Part shown: in pieces, positions 1 to 6,360 of the stretch | Position numbering within the stretch: the first letter of the stretch is position 1 | How the letters are laid out: every line of letters starts with the position of its first letter | Assembly (NCBI GenBank): GCA_012514925.1 | Contig: JAAYZI010000070.1 | Coordinates: 1 to 7,156 of the forward strand | DNA: 7,156 bases | Origin: Deltaproteobacteria bacterium | GTDB taxonomy: Bacteria; Bdellovibrionota_C; UBA2361; JAAYZI01 | Direction of reading: 5' to 3' | Notes under the pieces: model-generated | What the model was told of the DNA's origin: nothing | Database searches by the model: none | Seen by the model: only the letters and a program-made list of their open reading frames with translations | Position numbers and translations under genes: made by a program

Positions 1-369
1 ACCGATTTAATTCTTGAATGCCATGCCATCTTTTGCGGGCTTTTCTCGCCCCAATCTCAGAGCTTCGATCTGGCACCGCACGTAATCGCGGTCTTAAACG
101 AGATAAAAACACCGGTGCACAGCGTGCAGTGCCCTCTCGGCATAAACCCAGATAGCGGCGCGCGCATCGGCGCAGCAGTGATCGCGTCTTCTACCATCTC
201 GCTGGGTATGCCACTTTGCGGACTGCATCGCGCTCACGATTTTGTAGGGCGTCACTACCTTTGCGATATTTCAATTACTAGGGATCTTTACTTGAAAACT
301 GGAGAGAATCTCACCCCTCTCTTTGCGGAGCAGCCTGTTATCCAAATTTTCCCGGTCACAAGCCCTTGA
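1..369 (+). CDS. YjeF_N-domain protein, NAD(P)H-hydrate epimerase-like, C-terminal part (5' end outside window)
   Basis: The frame is open from the first base and ends at TGA 367-369, giving 122 visible residues. The layout matches the second half of a YjeF_N domain, which in active members epimerises damaged NAD(P)H hydrates. A DLILE stretch (residues 2-6) stands where DLIVDALFGTG is expected. A VQCPLGINPDSG stretch (42-53) stands where V-D-I-P-S-G-L-D-x-x-x-G is expected, followed by the usual GAAVIA and a CDISI-type final strand. Two key positions differ: the catalytic Asp before the PSG motif is Gln43, and the Ser of PSG is Leu46. The Asp of DALFGTG is Glu6 with a changed loop after it. 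The protein stops after the epimerase domain, so there is no fused C-terminal dehydratase (YjeF_C). It is probably catalytically dead or altered. The family call rests on remembered motifs. It lies 83 bp upstream of the carrier gene on the same strand. Confidence 0.68.
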   Translation, partial: TDLILECHAIFCGLFSPQSQSFDLAPHVIAVLNEIKTPVHSVQCPLGINPDSGARIGAAVIASSTISLGMPLCGLHRAHDFVGRHYLCDISITRDLYLKTGENLTPLFAEQPVIQIFPVTSP

Positions 370-452
370 AAAGTCTTATCGGTACCATTTACTGTATTAC
401 TAGGAGCCAACACCCCGAGTTTTGAACTGTTAACACTTTAACCGCGAAATTA

Positions 453-1676
453 ATGACTTTCTTATACCTAATACTAGCTGCCTTTTTTGCGGGCACCGGA
501 CTCGGATATCTTAAGTTCTTTATGCTGGGAGTACTCTGCGACCAGGTATACTCTCCGGCTGATAAGCAGTGGGTTATCCAGGCTGTAGGAGCGATTATTA
601 CCGTCGGACCCTGTTTAATATATGCCGCCTCTGGCCCACTGGCCGCCGCCCACCGCAAGTTTAGAGTGATGTTTTTTTCGGGCGCGACAACCGCCGCACT
701 CCTGTTGTTCGGCGCACTGACAGGTTGGGCCGGAACTCCATGGCTCTACGTTTTCTCCACCGGGCTGATTATGGGGATCTTTAACCCCGCCAAAAACGCT
801 GCGATCCCGCTTGAAGCCGCTTATGGAAAACGTTCAACTGAATTGGTAAACGCCGCTCTTAATATCTCCTATCTGGGAGGATTGCTTGGTGGGATCCCCT
901 CTGGAGTGTGGCTCTATGAGAACCATCCAAACATAGGTGCCCTGACCGCCATCTTGCTCTTCGCCTTAGCGGGCCTATGTGGCGGATTGTGCCGCTTCCA
1001 GGATGAGTCGGCGCACCTTCAGCCTTTCTTCCCATCCGTATACAATTTATTGCGCGATAGCAGCTACCTGCTCCGAACTTACTTAGTATACATACTGGTG
1101 TCTGCGCTGATCTGGGGGCTGGCCAGCGCGGTCAGTTTGGCGATTACAGCTTATGCCGAAGAGCAAAATTTAGGAGACGCAGTAGCCTGCAGCCTAATGT
1201 CGGTCTACGCAGTTATCGGGGTTGTTATCGGCTGTGCTTTCTCTCCTAAGCTTACCCCGTGGCGCTACCGCACCATAATCATATCGACCTCGTGCATGGC
1301 CCTGGTGATGGTCGCTATTCCACTGACCTCTCAAGTGTTGGGTCCCGCCGGGTTTGACCTCAAACCTGATTTGATTTACCGGTGTGTGGGAACCTTAACT
1401 CTAATACTTGGAGTTATGTTCGGAGTATCGACTAATTTAATTGAAGGTGAATACTTTTCACTGATCTACCGTGAAAAGAAAGAAGGAACGGGGGCAGCCC
1501 TGCTAAGCGCCGGCACTGCGTTTTTTGCTTTTCTGTTTGGTGGCATGATTGGGCTAAGCATACATGGCGGCTGGGTCAGCGCCACCACTCAATTTTACTG
1601 GCTGGCGGCCCTCACAGCGGTCGCTGCACTATTAACCTTTAAGCTACCTCCCAATAAAAACACAAATGTCACTTAA
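453..1676 (+). CDS. LplT-like major facilitator superfamily carrier, putative lysophospholipid transporter
   Basis: This 407-residue very hydrophobic protein has about 12 membrane segments, roughly at residues 3-29, 41-63, 72-93, 97-112, 135-155, 161-181, 209-233, 243-263, 273-292, 310-330, 346-370 and 378-396. The NPAKNAAIPLE stretch (111-121) matches the SPAKYGILGE signature of LplT, and GPLAAAHRKFRVMFF (61-75) matches the loop 2-3 motif region. LplT moves lyso-phosphatidylethanolamine across the inner membrane for re-acylation by Aas. The next gene is Aas-like and overlaps by 11 bp, which strongly supports this role. ATG 453 is the first possible start after an in-frame TGA at 423-425. No Shine-Dalgarno sequence is visible before it; a TAGGAG at 401-406 is too far away. 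The GDN of the first LplT helix is not conserved, so the exact substrate is uncertain. Another MFS substrate is possible. Confidence 0.82.
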   Translation: MTFLYLILAAFFAGTGLGYLKFFMLGVLCDQVYSPADKQWVIQAVGAIITVGPCLIYAASGPLAAAHRKFRVMFFSGATTAALLLFGALTGWAGTPWLYVFSTGLIMGIFNPAKNAAIPLEAAYGKRSTELVNAALNISYLGGLLGGIPSGVWLYENHPNIGALTAILLFALAGLCGGLCRFQDESAHLQPFFPSVYNLLRDSSYLLRTYLVYILVSALIWGLASAVSLAITAYAEEQNLGDAVACSLMSVYAVIGVVIGCAFSPKLTPWRYRTIIISTSCMALVMVAIPLTSQVLGPAGFDLKPDLIYRCVGTLTLILGVMFGVSTNLIEGEYFSLIYREKKEGTGAALLSAGTAFFAFLFGGMIGLSIHGGWVSATTQFYWLAALTAVAALLTFKLPPNKNTNVT

Positions 1677-4302
1677 ACTCGTAATTATAGATGCCATCGC
1701 CGCCTTACTGCGCATCCTGCTGCGGCTACGATACCGCACTGAAGTGCGCGGCTTAAAGACCCTTCCAGCCACAAAAGGCTTACTTATTCTGCCCAACCAT
1801 CCTGCCGAGATGGATCCGATCATCGTAGCAACCCAACTCTGGAAGCGCTTTAGGGTCAGGCCGGTGGTACTGGAAAAATATTACTATCTTCCGGTAGCGC
1901 ATTTTTTATTAAAGAGCATCCGGGCCATTCCCATGCCAGACATGGATTTCGCAAGCGGTCCGTATAAGCGCCGCCGAGTTGAAGTCGCCATGCAGAGCAG
2001 CATGCAAGCTTTAAACGCGGGCGATAACGTCCTACTCTATCCTTCCGGACGGTTGATGACCGGACCCTTGGAGAATGTCGGAGGCAATTCCGGAGTGCAC
2101 ACACTGTTGCAAGCGGCCCCGAATGCCCAGGTAGTGCTGGTGCGCACGCGTGGGCTTTACGGCAGCATTTTTTCACGTGCATGTAGCGGCCCAAAAAGCC
2201 CCGACTTCTTTCCGACCATACTTAAGGCGTTCTCAGCACTTCTTAGGAACCTCATCTTTTTTATGCCCAAAAGAGAGATCTCAGTTGAATTTGAACTAGC
2301 TCCCGCCGACCTTCCAAGAGACGGAGATGTTTTGACCTTAAATCGCTGGCTTAACGAGTGGTACAACCGCCCGGGTCCAGATGGTCCAACCCTGCTAAGC
2401 TACTCCTTTTGGAAAGAAGACCTCCCGGCGCTACCTCCCGCTCCTAAACGCAGCCGCCAACTCGAAGATATTTCGCCGCAGATCGAGTCCAAAGTGCTGG
2501 CGAAAGTGGCCTCCCTCGCCAATCGGCCAAAGGAGAGCCTGCACCCAAAACAAAGCTTAGGAGGAGACTTGGGCTTAGATTCCCTTCGCATCGCAGAGCT
2601 GCTGGCCTGGCTTGGCGCTGAGTTTGATGTGTTCGATGTTGAACTTGCCGAAATAAACAGCGTCGGCGCGCTTCTGCTAGCCGCCGCAGGGGATCCAGCG
2701 CGCGCACCAACTCAAGAAACAAGCCCTCCTCCGGCCGCATGGCTTGAAGACGGCACGCGTCCAAAACCCGAACTTCTGACCACCACCTCACTCCCTGACG
2801 CTTTTTTGTCTTGTTGCGATCACATGCAAAAAACGGTGGCCATCACAGATGAAACAAGCGGGATGTTACACTGGCCCCGACTTAAAACGAGCGTACTGCT
2901 GTTGGCTGATTATATCGCCACTCTTCCCGGCCAACGCCCAGGAATCTTGCTGCCGGCCTCTGTAGGTGCCTCACTTACTACAATCTCCGCTATGCTCGCC
3001 CGCAAAACTCCGGTAATGCTAAATTGGACCGTGGGTCGTAGGAACCTGGAGCATGCCCTGCAAACCGCGGGAGTTGAAAAAATTATCACTTCCAAAGCTT
3101 TCCTTGATCGCCTGGATTCCGATCTTGGTTATCTGGAAGACCGTTTTTTATTGCTTGAAGAGCTGCGTAAAGAGTTCAGCATTTTTCAGAAATTAGGCGC
3201 AGCCATTAAGGCTAAGAGAAGCGCCGCCGCCCTGGCGAAAACTTATCATTTGGACAAGGTCAAACCTACGGATCCTGCAGTAATTTTATTTACCAGCGGT
3301 TCTGAAGCTAGACCAAAAGGCGTTCCACTCAGCCACCAGAACCTTCTGTCTAATATCGCAAGCGGACTCAAAGTGTTTAAGTTTGAGAGTGACGATGTTA
3401 TGCTCGCGTTTCTTCCGCCCTTCCACTCTTTTGGTCTCTTGGTAAACACAATCTTACCGCTAATAACCGGTCTTAAGGCCGCATACCATCCCAGCCCCAA
3501 CGAAAGCCGCAAACTGGCCATGGCCTGCGCTAAATGGAATGTCAGCATGATGGCTGGCACTCCCACTTTCCTGCGCGGCATTCTGGAAGCCGGAGAAAAA
3601 AGCCACTTTAAACACTTACGCATCGTCATGGCCGGTGCCGACAAAGCCCCTGACCAACTTTTTTCGCTAGTCGAAAAGCTCGGAGCTGTATTAGTTGAAG
3701 GGTACGGCATCACTGAGTGCTCCCCAATTGTCAGCGTAAATCGGCCAGGGGAAGAACGAACTGGGGTCGGCCAACCCCTGGAAGGTGTCGAGATTTTAAT
3801 CGTCGACCACCAGAGCTTTAAACCCCTGCCGGACGGAGAATGCGGCTTAATTTTGATTCGAGGGGAGAACGTTTTTGACGGCTATTTATCCAAAGAGGCT
3901 GACCCCTTCCTCGAGGTTGCCGGTAAGCGCTGGTACAATTCCGGCGATCTGGGTTTTCTGCAAAATGGCTCCCTGGTTCTGGCGGGAAGACTGAAACGTT
4001 TTGTAAAGATTGGCGGAGAAATGATCAGTCTGCCGGCAATTGAAGACGCCCTCTCCGAAACTTGGCCACCCAACCAAGACGGACCCGTACTGGCGGTATC
4101 CGCCAAAGAACATGCAGATGGCGGCCGTCCGCAAATACATCTTTTTAGCTCGGTAGGAATCGATCTTGAAAGGGCAAACCAAGCGCTAAAATCTGCCGGC
4201 CTTCCGGCCCTAGCCAAAATCAGCGCGGTGCACCAGGTCCCAAAAATACCACTACTAGGGACCGGCAAGGTCGATATCCAAAAACTCGACAGAGAGCTTT
4301 AA
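1666..4302 (+). CDS. Trifunctional Aas-like protein: PlsC acyltransferase, acyl carrier domain, AMP-dependent acyl-activating domain
   Basis: This 878-residue protein has three domains. (1) PlsC-type lysophospholipid acyltransferase, about residues 10-240: HX4D motif His45/Asp50 in NHPAEMDP, YPSGR at 125-129 in place of FPEGTR, and a later VRTRGLYGS block near 165. (2) Acyl carrier domain, about 268-342: GLDSL motif with Ser306 as the likely phosphopantetheine site. (3) ANL acyl-activating domain, about 372-878: TSGSEARPKG P-loop (543-552, Lys551), YGITEC (680-685), the Asp of SGDLG (761), GRLKRFVKIGGE (774-785) and C-terminal catalytic Lys868 in GTGK. E. coli Aas (719 residues) has domains 1 and 3 only, and it relies on free ACP. 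The inferred reaction is ATP-dependent activation of a fatty acid followed by transfer to a lysophospholipid at the inner face of the membrane. The start lies inside the carrier gene, with no clear ribosome site, so translation is probably coupled. The N-terminal hydrophobic stretch fits the usual PlsC membrane anchor. Confidence 0.88.
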   Translation: MSLKLVIIDAIAALLRILLRLRYRTEVRGLKTLPATKGLLILPNHPAEMDPIIVATQLWKRFRVRPVVLEKYYYLPVAHFLLKSIRAIPMPDMDFASGPYKRRRVEVAMQSSMQALNAGDNVLLYPSGRLMTGPLENVGGNSGVHTLLQAAPNAQVVLVRTRGLYGSIFSRACSGPKSPDFFPTILKAFSALLRNLIFFMPKREISVEFELAPADLPRDGDVLTLNRWLNEWYNRPGPDGPTLLSYSFWKEDLPALPPAPKRSRQLEDISPQIESKVLAKVASLANRPKESLHPKQSLGGDLGLDSLRIAELLAWLGAEFDVFDVELAEINSVGALLLAAAGDPARAPTQETSPPPAAWLEDGTRPKPELLTTTSLPDAFLSCCDHMQKTVAITDETSGMLHWPRLKTSVLLLADYIATLPGQRPGILLPASVGASLTTISAMLARKTPVMLNWTVGRRNLEHALQTAGVEKIITSKAFLDRLDSDLGYLEDRFLLLEELRKEFSIFQKLGAAIKAKRSAAALAKTYHLDKVKPTDPAVILFTSGSEARPKGVPLSHQNLLSNIASGLKVFKFESDDVMLAFLPPFHSFGLLVNTILPLITGLKAAYHPSPNESRKLAMACAKWNVSMMAGTPTFLRGILEAGEKSHFKHLRIVMAGADKAPDQLFSLVEKLGAVLVEGYGITECSPIVSVNRPGEERTGVGQPLEGVEILIVDHQSFKPLPDGECGLILIRGENVFDGYLSKEADPFLEVAGKRWYNSGDLGFLQNGSLVLAGRLKRFVKIGGEMISLPAIEDALSETWPPNQDGPVLAVSAKEHADGGRPQIHLFSSVGIDLERANQALKSAGLPALAKISAVHQVPKIPLLGTGKVDIQKLDREL

Positions 4303-4320
4303 CCCGGTCCCACACCCCGC

Positions 4321-5415
4321 CTACTCCATCGTCAGCGGCACTCGGACCAAGCGCAACTCGCCATCGTAAATCGCCACTACCGCAGCATCTTCTTTTGTCT
4401 CCAAAATCACGAAATCCATATTGGTCATCTGATCCTGGGACTGCTTTTCGTATATCCGTTTCGTCGCCCAGTCCTTGCGCGGATAGTAAACATCAACGAA
4501 CCTATCACCTCTTGCCAGCACAAGCTCATATTTTTCTTGCAGGACTTGATCTATTTTTTCTATACGAATCTGGGGTTTGGTAACACTAATTAACCGGGAG
4601 GTAAAAGCCTTGGTCTTTGCGTCATACTCCAGAAGCGTAAGTCGCGGCTCGGCAAGCTCCCCGTAATTTTGATGCCACCCATCACCCACTAAAAGAGCCC
4701 GGGGAGAAGTCGTACTACTTCGCAAAAACACGGCTGAGCTTACCCCTCTTAGGGTGGGCACGTCTCTCCAACTCCCCTCGCTTAAGAGCCGCAGCTCCCC
4801 AGTTTTCTCCTCTGGATCTGGATAGGGTCTCCCAACTAAAAAACGATCCTCATCCACATCCATGTACATACCTAGCCTGGTTTTGAATCGTTCCTCAAAC
4901 TTCCACATTCCAGATTCCGTGGGGGTCAGCATGCCGGTACGTGTGAAGTACTTCGACTCAAAATACGTCAACAGTAGCCCCTCCCCCACTTGCCTCAAGA
5001 ACGTGCTCTCACTGCGCGGGCTCTGTGCCTCGAAAACAACTTTTGGATTTAAAAGTTTGTGGTCATAGAGCACCACCTGAAGAGGCGCGTTAAGGTTACC
5101 GCGTCCGTAACCATACGCCACTGCCACCATACGATCCTTGCCGCGCTGATATGGCGCTGCTAACCAAACTTTCTCCGTGGCGGGGACTTTAGTGACTGAT
5201 TCGAGAGCCTCTCCCTTGATGCGATAGAGCTCAAGCTCTTTTGAGCTCTCACGATATATAAACAGCCCCGGCTGCCCGTTATCAAAAAAATCAGGCAGCG
5301 CGTAAAGCCCCACGAAACCGCCGGATGCTGACGCGTCCTGAGCGTTCACATCGAGGGCTAAGCCCACCACTAAAGCAACAAATAGAATAGCTAAACTGTT
5401 TACACATCTACGCAT
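4321..5415 (-). CDS. Secreted or periplasmic protein of unknown function, possible beta-propeller
   Basis: The gene encodes 364 residues if started at ATG 5415-5413, which has AGGAGG six bases upstream. The open frame extends 15 codons further to 5460, but that start lacks such a site and would bury the signal peptide. The N-terminus (MRRC, then a hydrophobic stretch at residues 8-21 and DVNA) is a Sec signal peptide with probable cleavage after Ala25. The mature part is rich in short beta-type stretches separated by Gly/Asp turns, with a DGWHQNYG block at 245-252. This is compatible with an FG-GAP/VCBS-like or other propeller, but no repeat is clear enough to assign a family. No catalytic motif was seen, and the mature part has no membrane anchor. 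The stop (4321-4323) is 18 bp from the stop of the convergent acyltransferase gene. The function is unknown. Confidence 0.82.
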   Translation of the reverse strand: MRRCVNSLAILFVALVVGLALDVNAQDASASGGFVGLYALPDFFDNGQPGLFIYRESSKELELYRIKGEALESVTKVPATEKVWLAAPYQRGKDRMVAVAYGYGRGNLNAPLQVVLYDHKLLNPKVVFEAQSPRSESTFLRQVGEGLLLTYFESKYFTRTGMLTPTESGMWKFEERFKTRLGMYMDVDEDRFLVGRPYPDPEEKTGELRLLSEGSWRDVPTLRGVSSAVFLRSSTTSPRALLVGDGWHQNYGELAEPRLTLLEYDAKTKAFTSRLISVTKPQIRIEKIDQVLQEKYELVLARGDRFVDVYYPRKDWATKRIYEKQSQDQMTNMDFVILETKEDAAVVAIYDGELRLVRVPLTME

Positions 5416-5421
5416 TATCAG

Positions 5422-5427
5422 CCTCCT
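5422..5427 (-). promoter_or_regulatory. Shine-Dalgarno site deciding the start at 5415
   Basis: On the minus strand AGGAGG lies six bases before ATG 5415-5413. This perfect site selects the internal start over the upstream ATG at 5460 and places the signal peptide at the true N-terminus. Confidence 0.85.
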
Positions 5428-5575
5428 CGCTAGTAATCGGAAATAAACTGACACCGTCAAACACTACCACCCTAGCCGTTGTGTCCAAACAGCGCAACCG
5501 CACCGGGCGTTAGCTCGGATACTGTCATAAGTAACAGGACTTCGTAAGTGAACTGGAACAATACTTGAATCGGTG

Positions 5576-5884
5576 TTACCTGCCGCTTTTTTCTTTTTTG
5601 GGGACTGTGATCTCCAAACTGCGACATCGATCACGGCAGATCAGCGCAACAGTGCCAAGGTTGATATAAAAAGGGGCATCCGCAATATTAACCAAAAGGT
5701 GATGGTTATAGTCTCCCTTGGTGTTAAATTTACTGAGTCCATCGACAACTTGCTGATAACCGTTGTTTATATAAATCACGGCTCCGCTCTTTAAGATAAT
5801 CGTAGCGCCATCGCCAGCTAAAGCAGGCCCGCTCCAAACAAGGTTAGCTAAAACAAACGCGGTTAATATAGCGATCTTCTTCAT
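5576..5884 (-). CDS. Small exported protein of unknown function
   Basis: The protein has 102 residues from ATG 5884-5882. The open frame runs 23 codons further up, but this start has a GGAAGGGGG site five bases before it and begins a textbook signal peptide: MKKIAIL, a hydrophobic core to residue 17, then GPALA with cleavage after Ala23. The mature 79 residues are beta-rich: ATIILKSGAVIYINNGY (27-43), a short amphipathic segment near 44-53, then LLVNIADAPFYINLGTVALI (63-82). A CRDRC pair (Cys83, Cys87) could form a disulfide or bind metal. The C-terminus is basic (KKEKSGR). The alternating strands could suit a small barrel of Sm or SH3 type, but this is a guess. No family is recognised. The next gene downstream on the same strand begins 160 bp away, so shared transcription is possible but unproven. 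Confidence 0.78.
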   Translation of the reverse strand: MKKIAILTAFVLANLVWSGPALAGDGATIILKSGAVIYINNGYQQVVDGLSKFNTKGDYNHHLLVNIADAPFYINLGTVALICRDRCRSLEITVPKKEKSGR

Positions 5885-5889
5885 ACACA

Positions 5890-5898
5890 CCCCCTTCC
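5890..5898 (-). promoter_or_regulatory. Shine-Dalgarno site for the small exported protein
   Basis: GGAAGGGGG on the minus strand ends five bases before ATG 5884-5882. It supports this start over the longer frame beginning at 5953. Confidence 0.65.
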
Positions 5899-6036
5899 AC
5901 TTAGAGATATCCCACCCCATGATAACAAACTTCGTGCGAGCCACCACCCCCAAAAATGCGAACGGATACCAGAATAAACCAACGCCGTAATCTGCCCTAA
6001 CTCCCCTCTACCGTGACGGACTTACGTGAAACGTCC

Positions 6037-6077
6037 GAGTTAACGCCTCCACCACTTTCTCTGGGGAAAGTAAACAT
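6037..6077. repeat. Diverged copy of the dyad repeat
   Basis: GAGTTAA (6037-6043) is followed after ten bases by ACTTTCTCTGGGGAAAGT (6054-6071) and then AAACAT. The order matches the two good copies further right, which have GAGTTAA, the ACTTTCTC dyad and a closing CAT. The dyad has three changes read forward but only one if read inverted, so its orientation is ambiguous. It begins 106 bp before the next dyad. Confidence 0.55.
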
Positions 6078-6136
6078 AGAGGCTGCCACTTAATTCACGC
6101 GCGGAATTGAACATGCAATTTTGTTTTAAGCCTCTA

Positions 6137-6238
6137 GGCGGTGGCGCAGAGTTAAATTCACTTTCTCCAGAGAAAGTAATATTCATGGGCGGTGGCGCGG
6201 AGTTAATTTCACTTTCTCCAGAGAAAGTAATATTCATG
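6137..6238. repeat. Tandem 51-bp repeat, two copies, each with an 18-bp dyad
   Basis: Copies at 6137-6187 and 6188-6238 are directly adjacent and differ at only two of 51 positions (6148/6199 and 6156/6207). Each starts with GGCGGTGGCGC, continues with GAGTTAA, then ACTTTCTCCAGAGAAAGT (6160-6177 and 6211-6228), and ends ATATTCATG. The dyad has perfect 8-bp arms around a central CA. Such elements can be operator sites, REP-like elements or RNA hairpins, and the window does not decide which. Near-identity suggests recent duplication or selection. Confidence 0.9.
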
Positions 6239-6248
6239 CAAACGGTTA

Positions 6249-6292
6249 CATTAAAACAATTACCCGGAATATTTCAGAAATATTCCGGGTAA
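6249..6292 (-). terminator. Rho-independent terminator of the Cys-rich gene
   Basis: A perfect 15-bp stem (6260-6274 with 6278-6292) closes on a three-base loop, with core ACCCGGAATATTT. Read on the minus strand it is followed by a T-rich stretch (TTGTTTTAAT), as expected for intrinsic termination of the gene that ends at 6361. On the plus strand no T tract follows. An alternative pairing of GGTTAC (6244-6249) with GTAACC (6289-6294) overlaps its base. Confidence 0.65.
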
Positions 6293-6307
6293 CCATGCCT
6301 TCAAGCA

Positions 6308-6345
6308 CGCCGGGCCTCAAAGAATCAGCACTTTTTGGCCCGGCG
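6308..6345. repeat. GC-rich inverted repeat in the 3' untranslated region of the Cys-rich gene
   Basis: Perfect 9-bp arms made only of G and C (CGCCGGGCC at 6308-6316, GGCCCGGCG at 6337-6345) flank a 20-base A/T-rich loop, which can itself form a four-pair inner stem (AAAG with CTTT). It lies 15 bases after the stop of the minus-strand gene and ahead of the terminator hairpin. No T tract follows on either strand, so it is unlikely to be a terminator alone. It may protect the mRNA 3' end. Confidence 0.6.
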
Positions 6346-6360
6346 AGCGAGAAGAAGAAC

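Larger units (their letters stand above)
5885..6360. other. 476-bp intergenic region with repeats and hairpins, no convincing gene
   Basis: The gap separates the 5' end of the small exported protein gene from the 3' end of the Cys-rich gene, both on the minus strand. The promoter of the small gene should lie in the left part. A TATCAT hexamer on the minus strand (5924-5919) could be its -10 box, but no good -35 box is seen. The middle (6037-6238) holds the dyad repeats, and the right part (6250-6345) holds two hairpins. Short frames through the repeats exist on both strands but look spurious. Confidence 0.7.

Noticed and set aside
366..400. Possible promoter before the carrier gene (TTGAAA with TATTAC or TACTGT)
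   Set aside because: The TATTAC spacing is too long and TACTGT is a poor -10 match, so it is not supportable by eye.
3246..3713. 155-residue minus-strand frame inside the acyltransferase gene
   Set aside because: It lies opposite the highly conserved P-loop and YGITEC region of the AMP-binding domain and shows no motif of its own.
4258..4311. 8-bp inverted repeat (GGGACCGG with CCGGTCCC) across the convergent stops
   Set aside because: The 38-base loop and lack of a T tract make a terminator unlikely. It may be chance.
5416..5575. Terminator between the two exported-protein genes
   Set aside because: Only a weak 6-bp hairpin (near 5521-5536) with one wobble pair and no T tract was found.
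6040..6237. 65-residue minus-strand frame with 17-residue repeats (MNITFSGESE...)
   Set aside because: It is the 51-bp repeat read in one frame. The period being divisible by three makes an open frame trivial, no ribosome site precedes it, and the opposite strand is open too.
6037..6238. CRISPR array
   Set aside because: The two good copies are directly adjacent with no unique spacers, and no cas gene is in view.
6107..6292. 61-residue plus-strand frame through the same repeats
   Set aside because: It has no ribosome site, crosses the terminator hairpin and is mostly repeat sequence.
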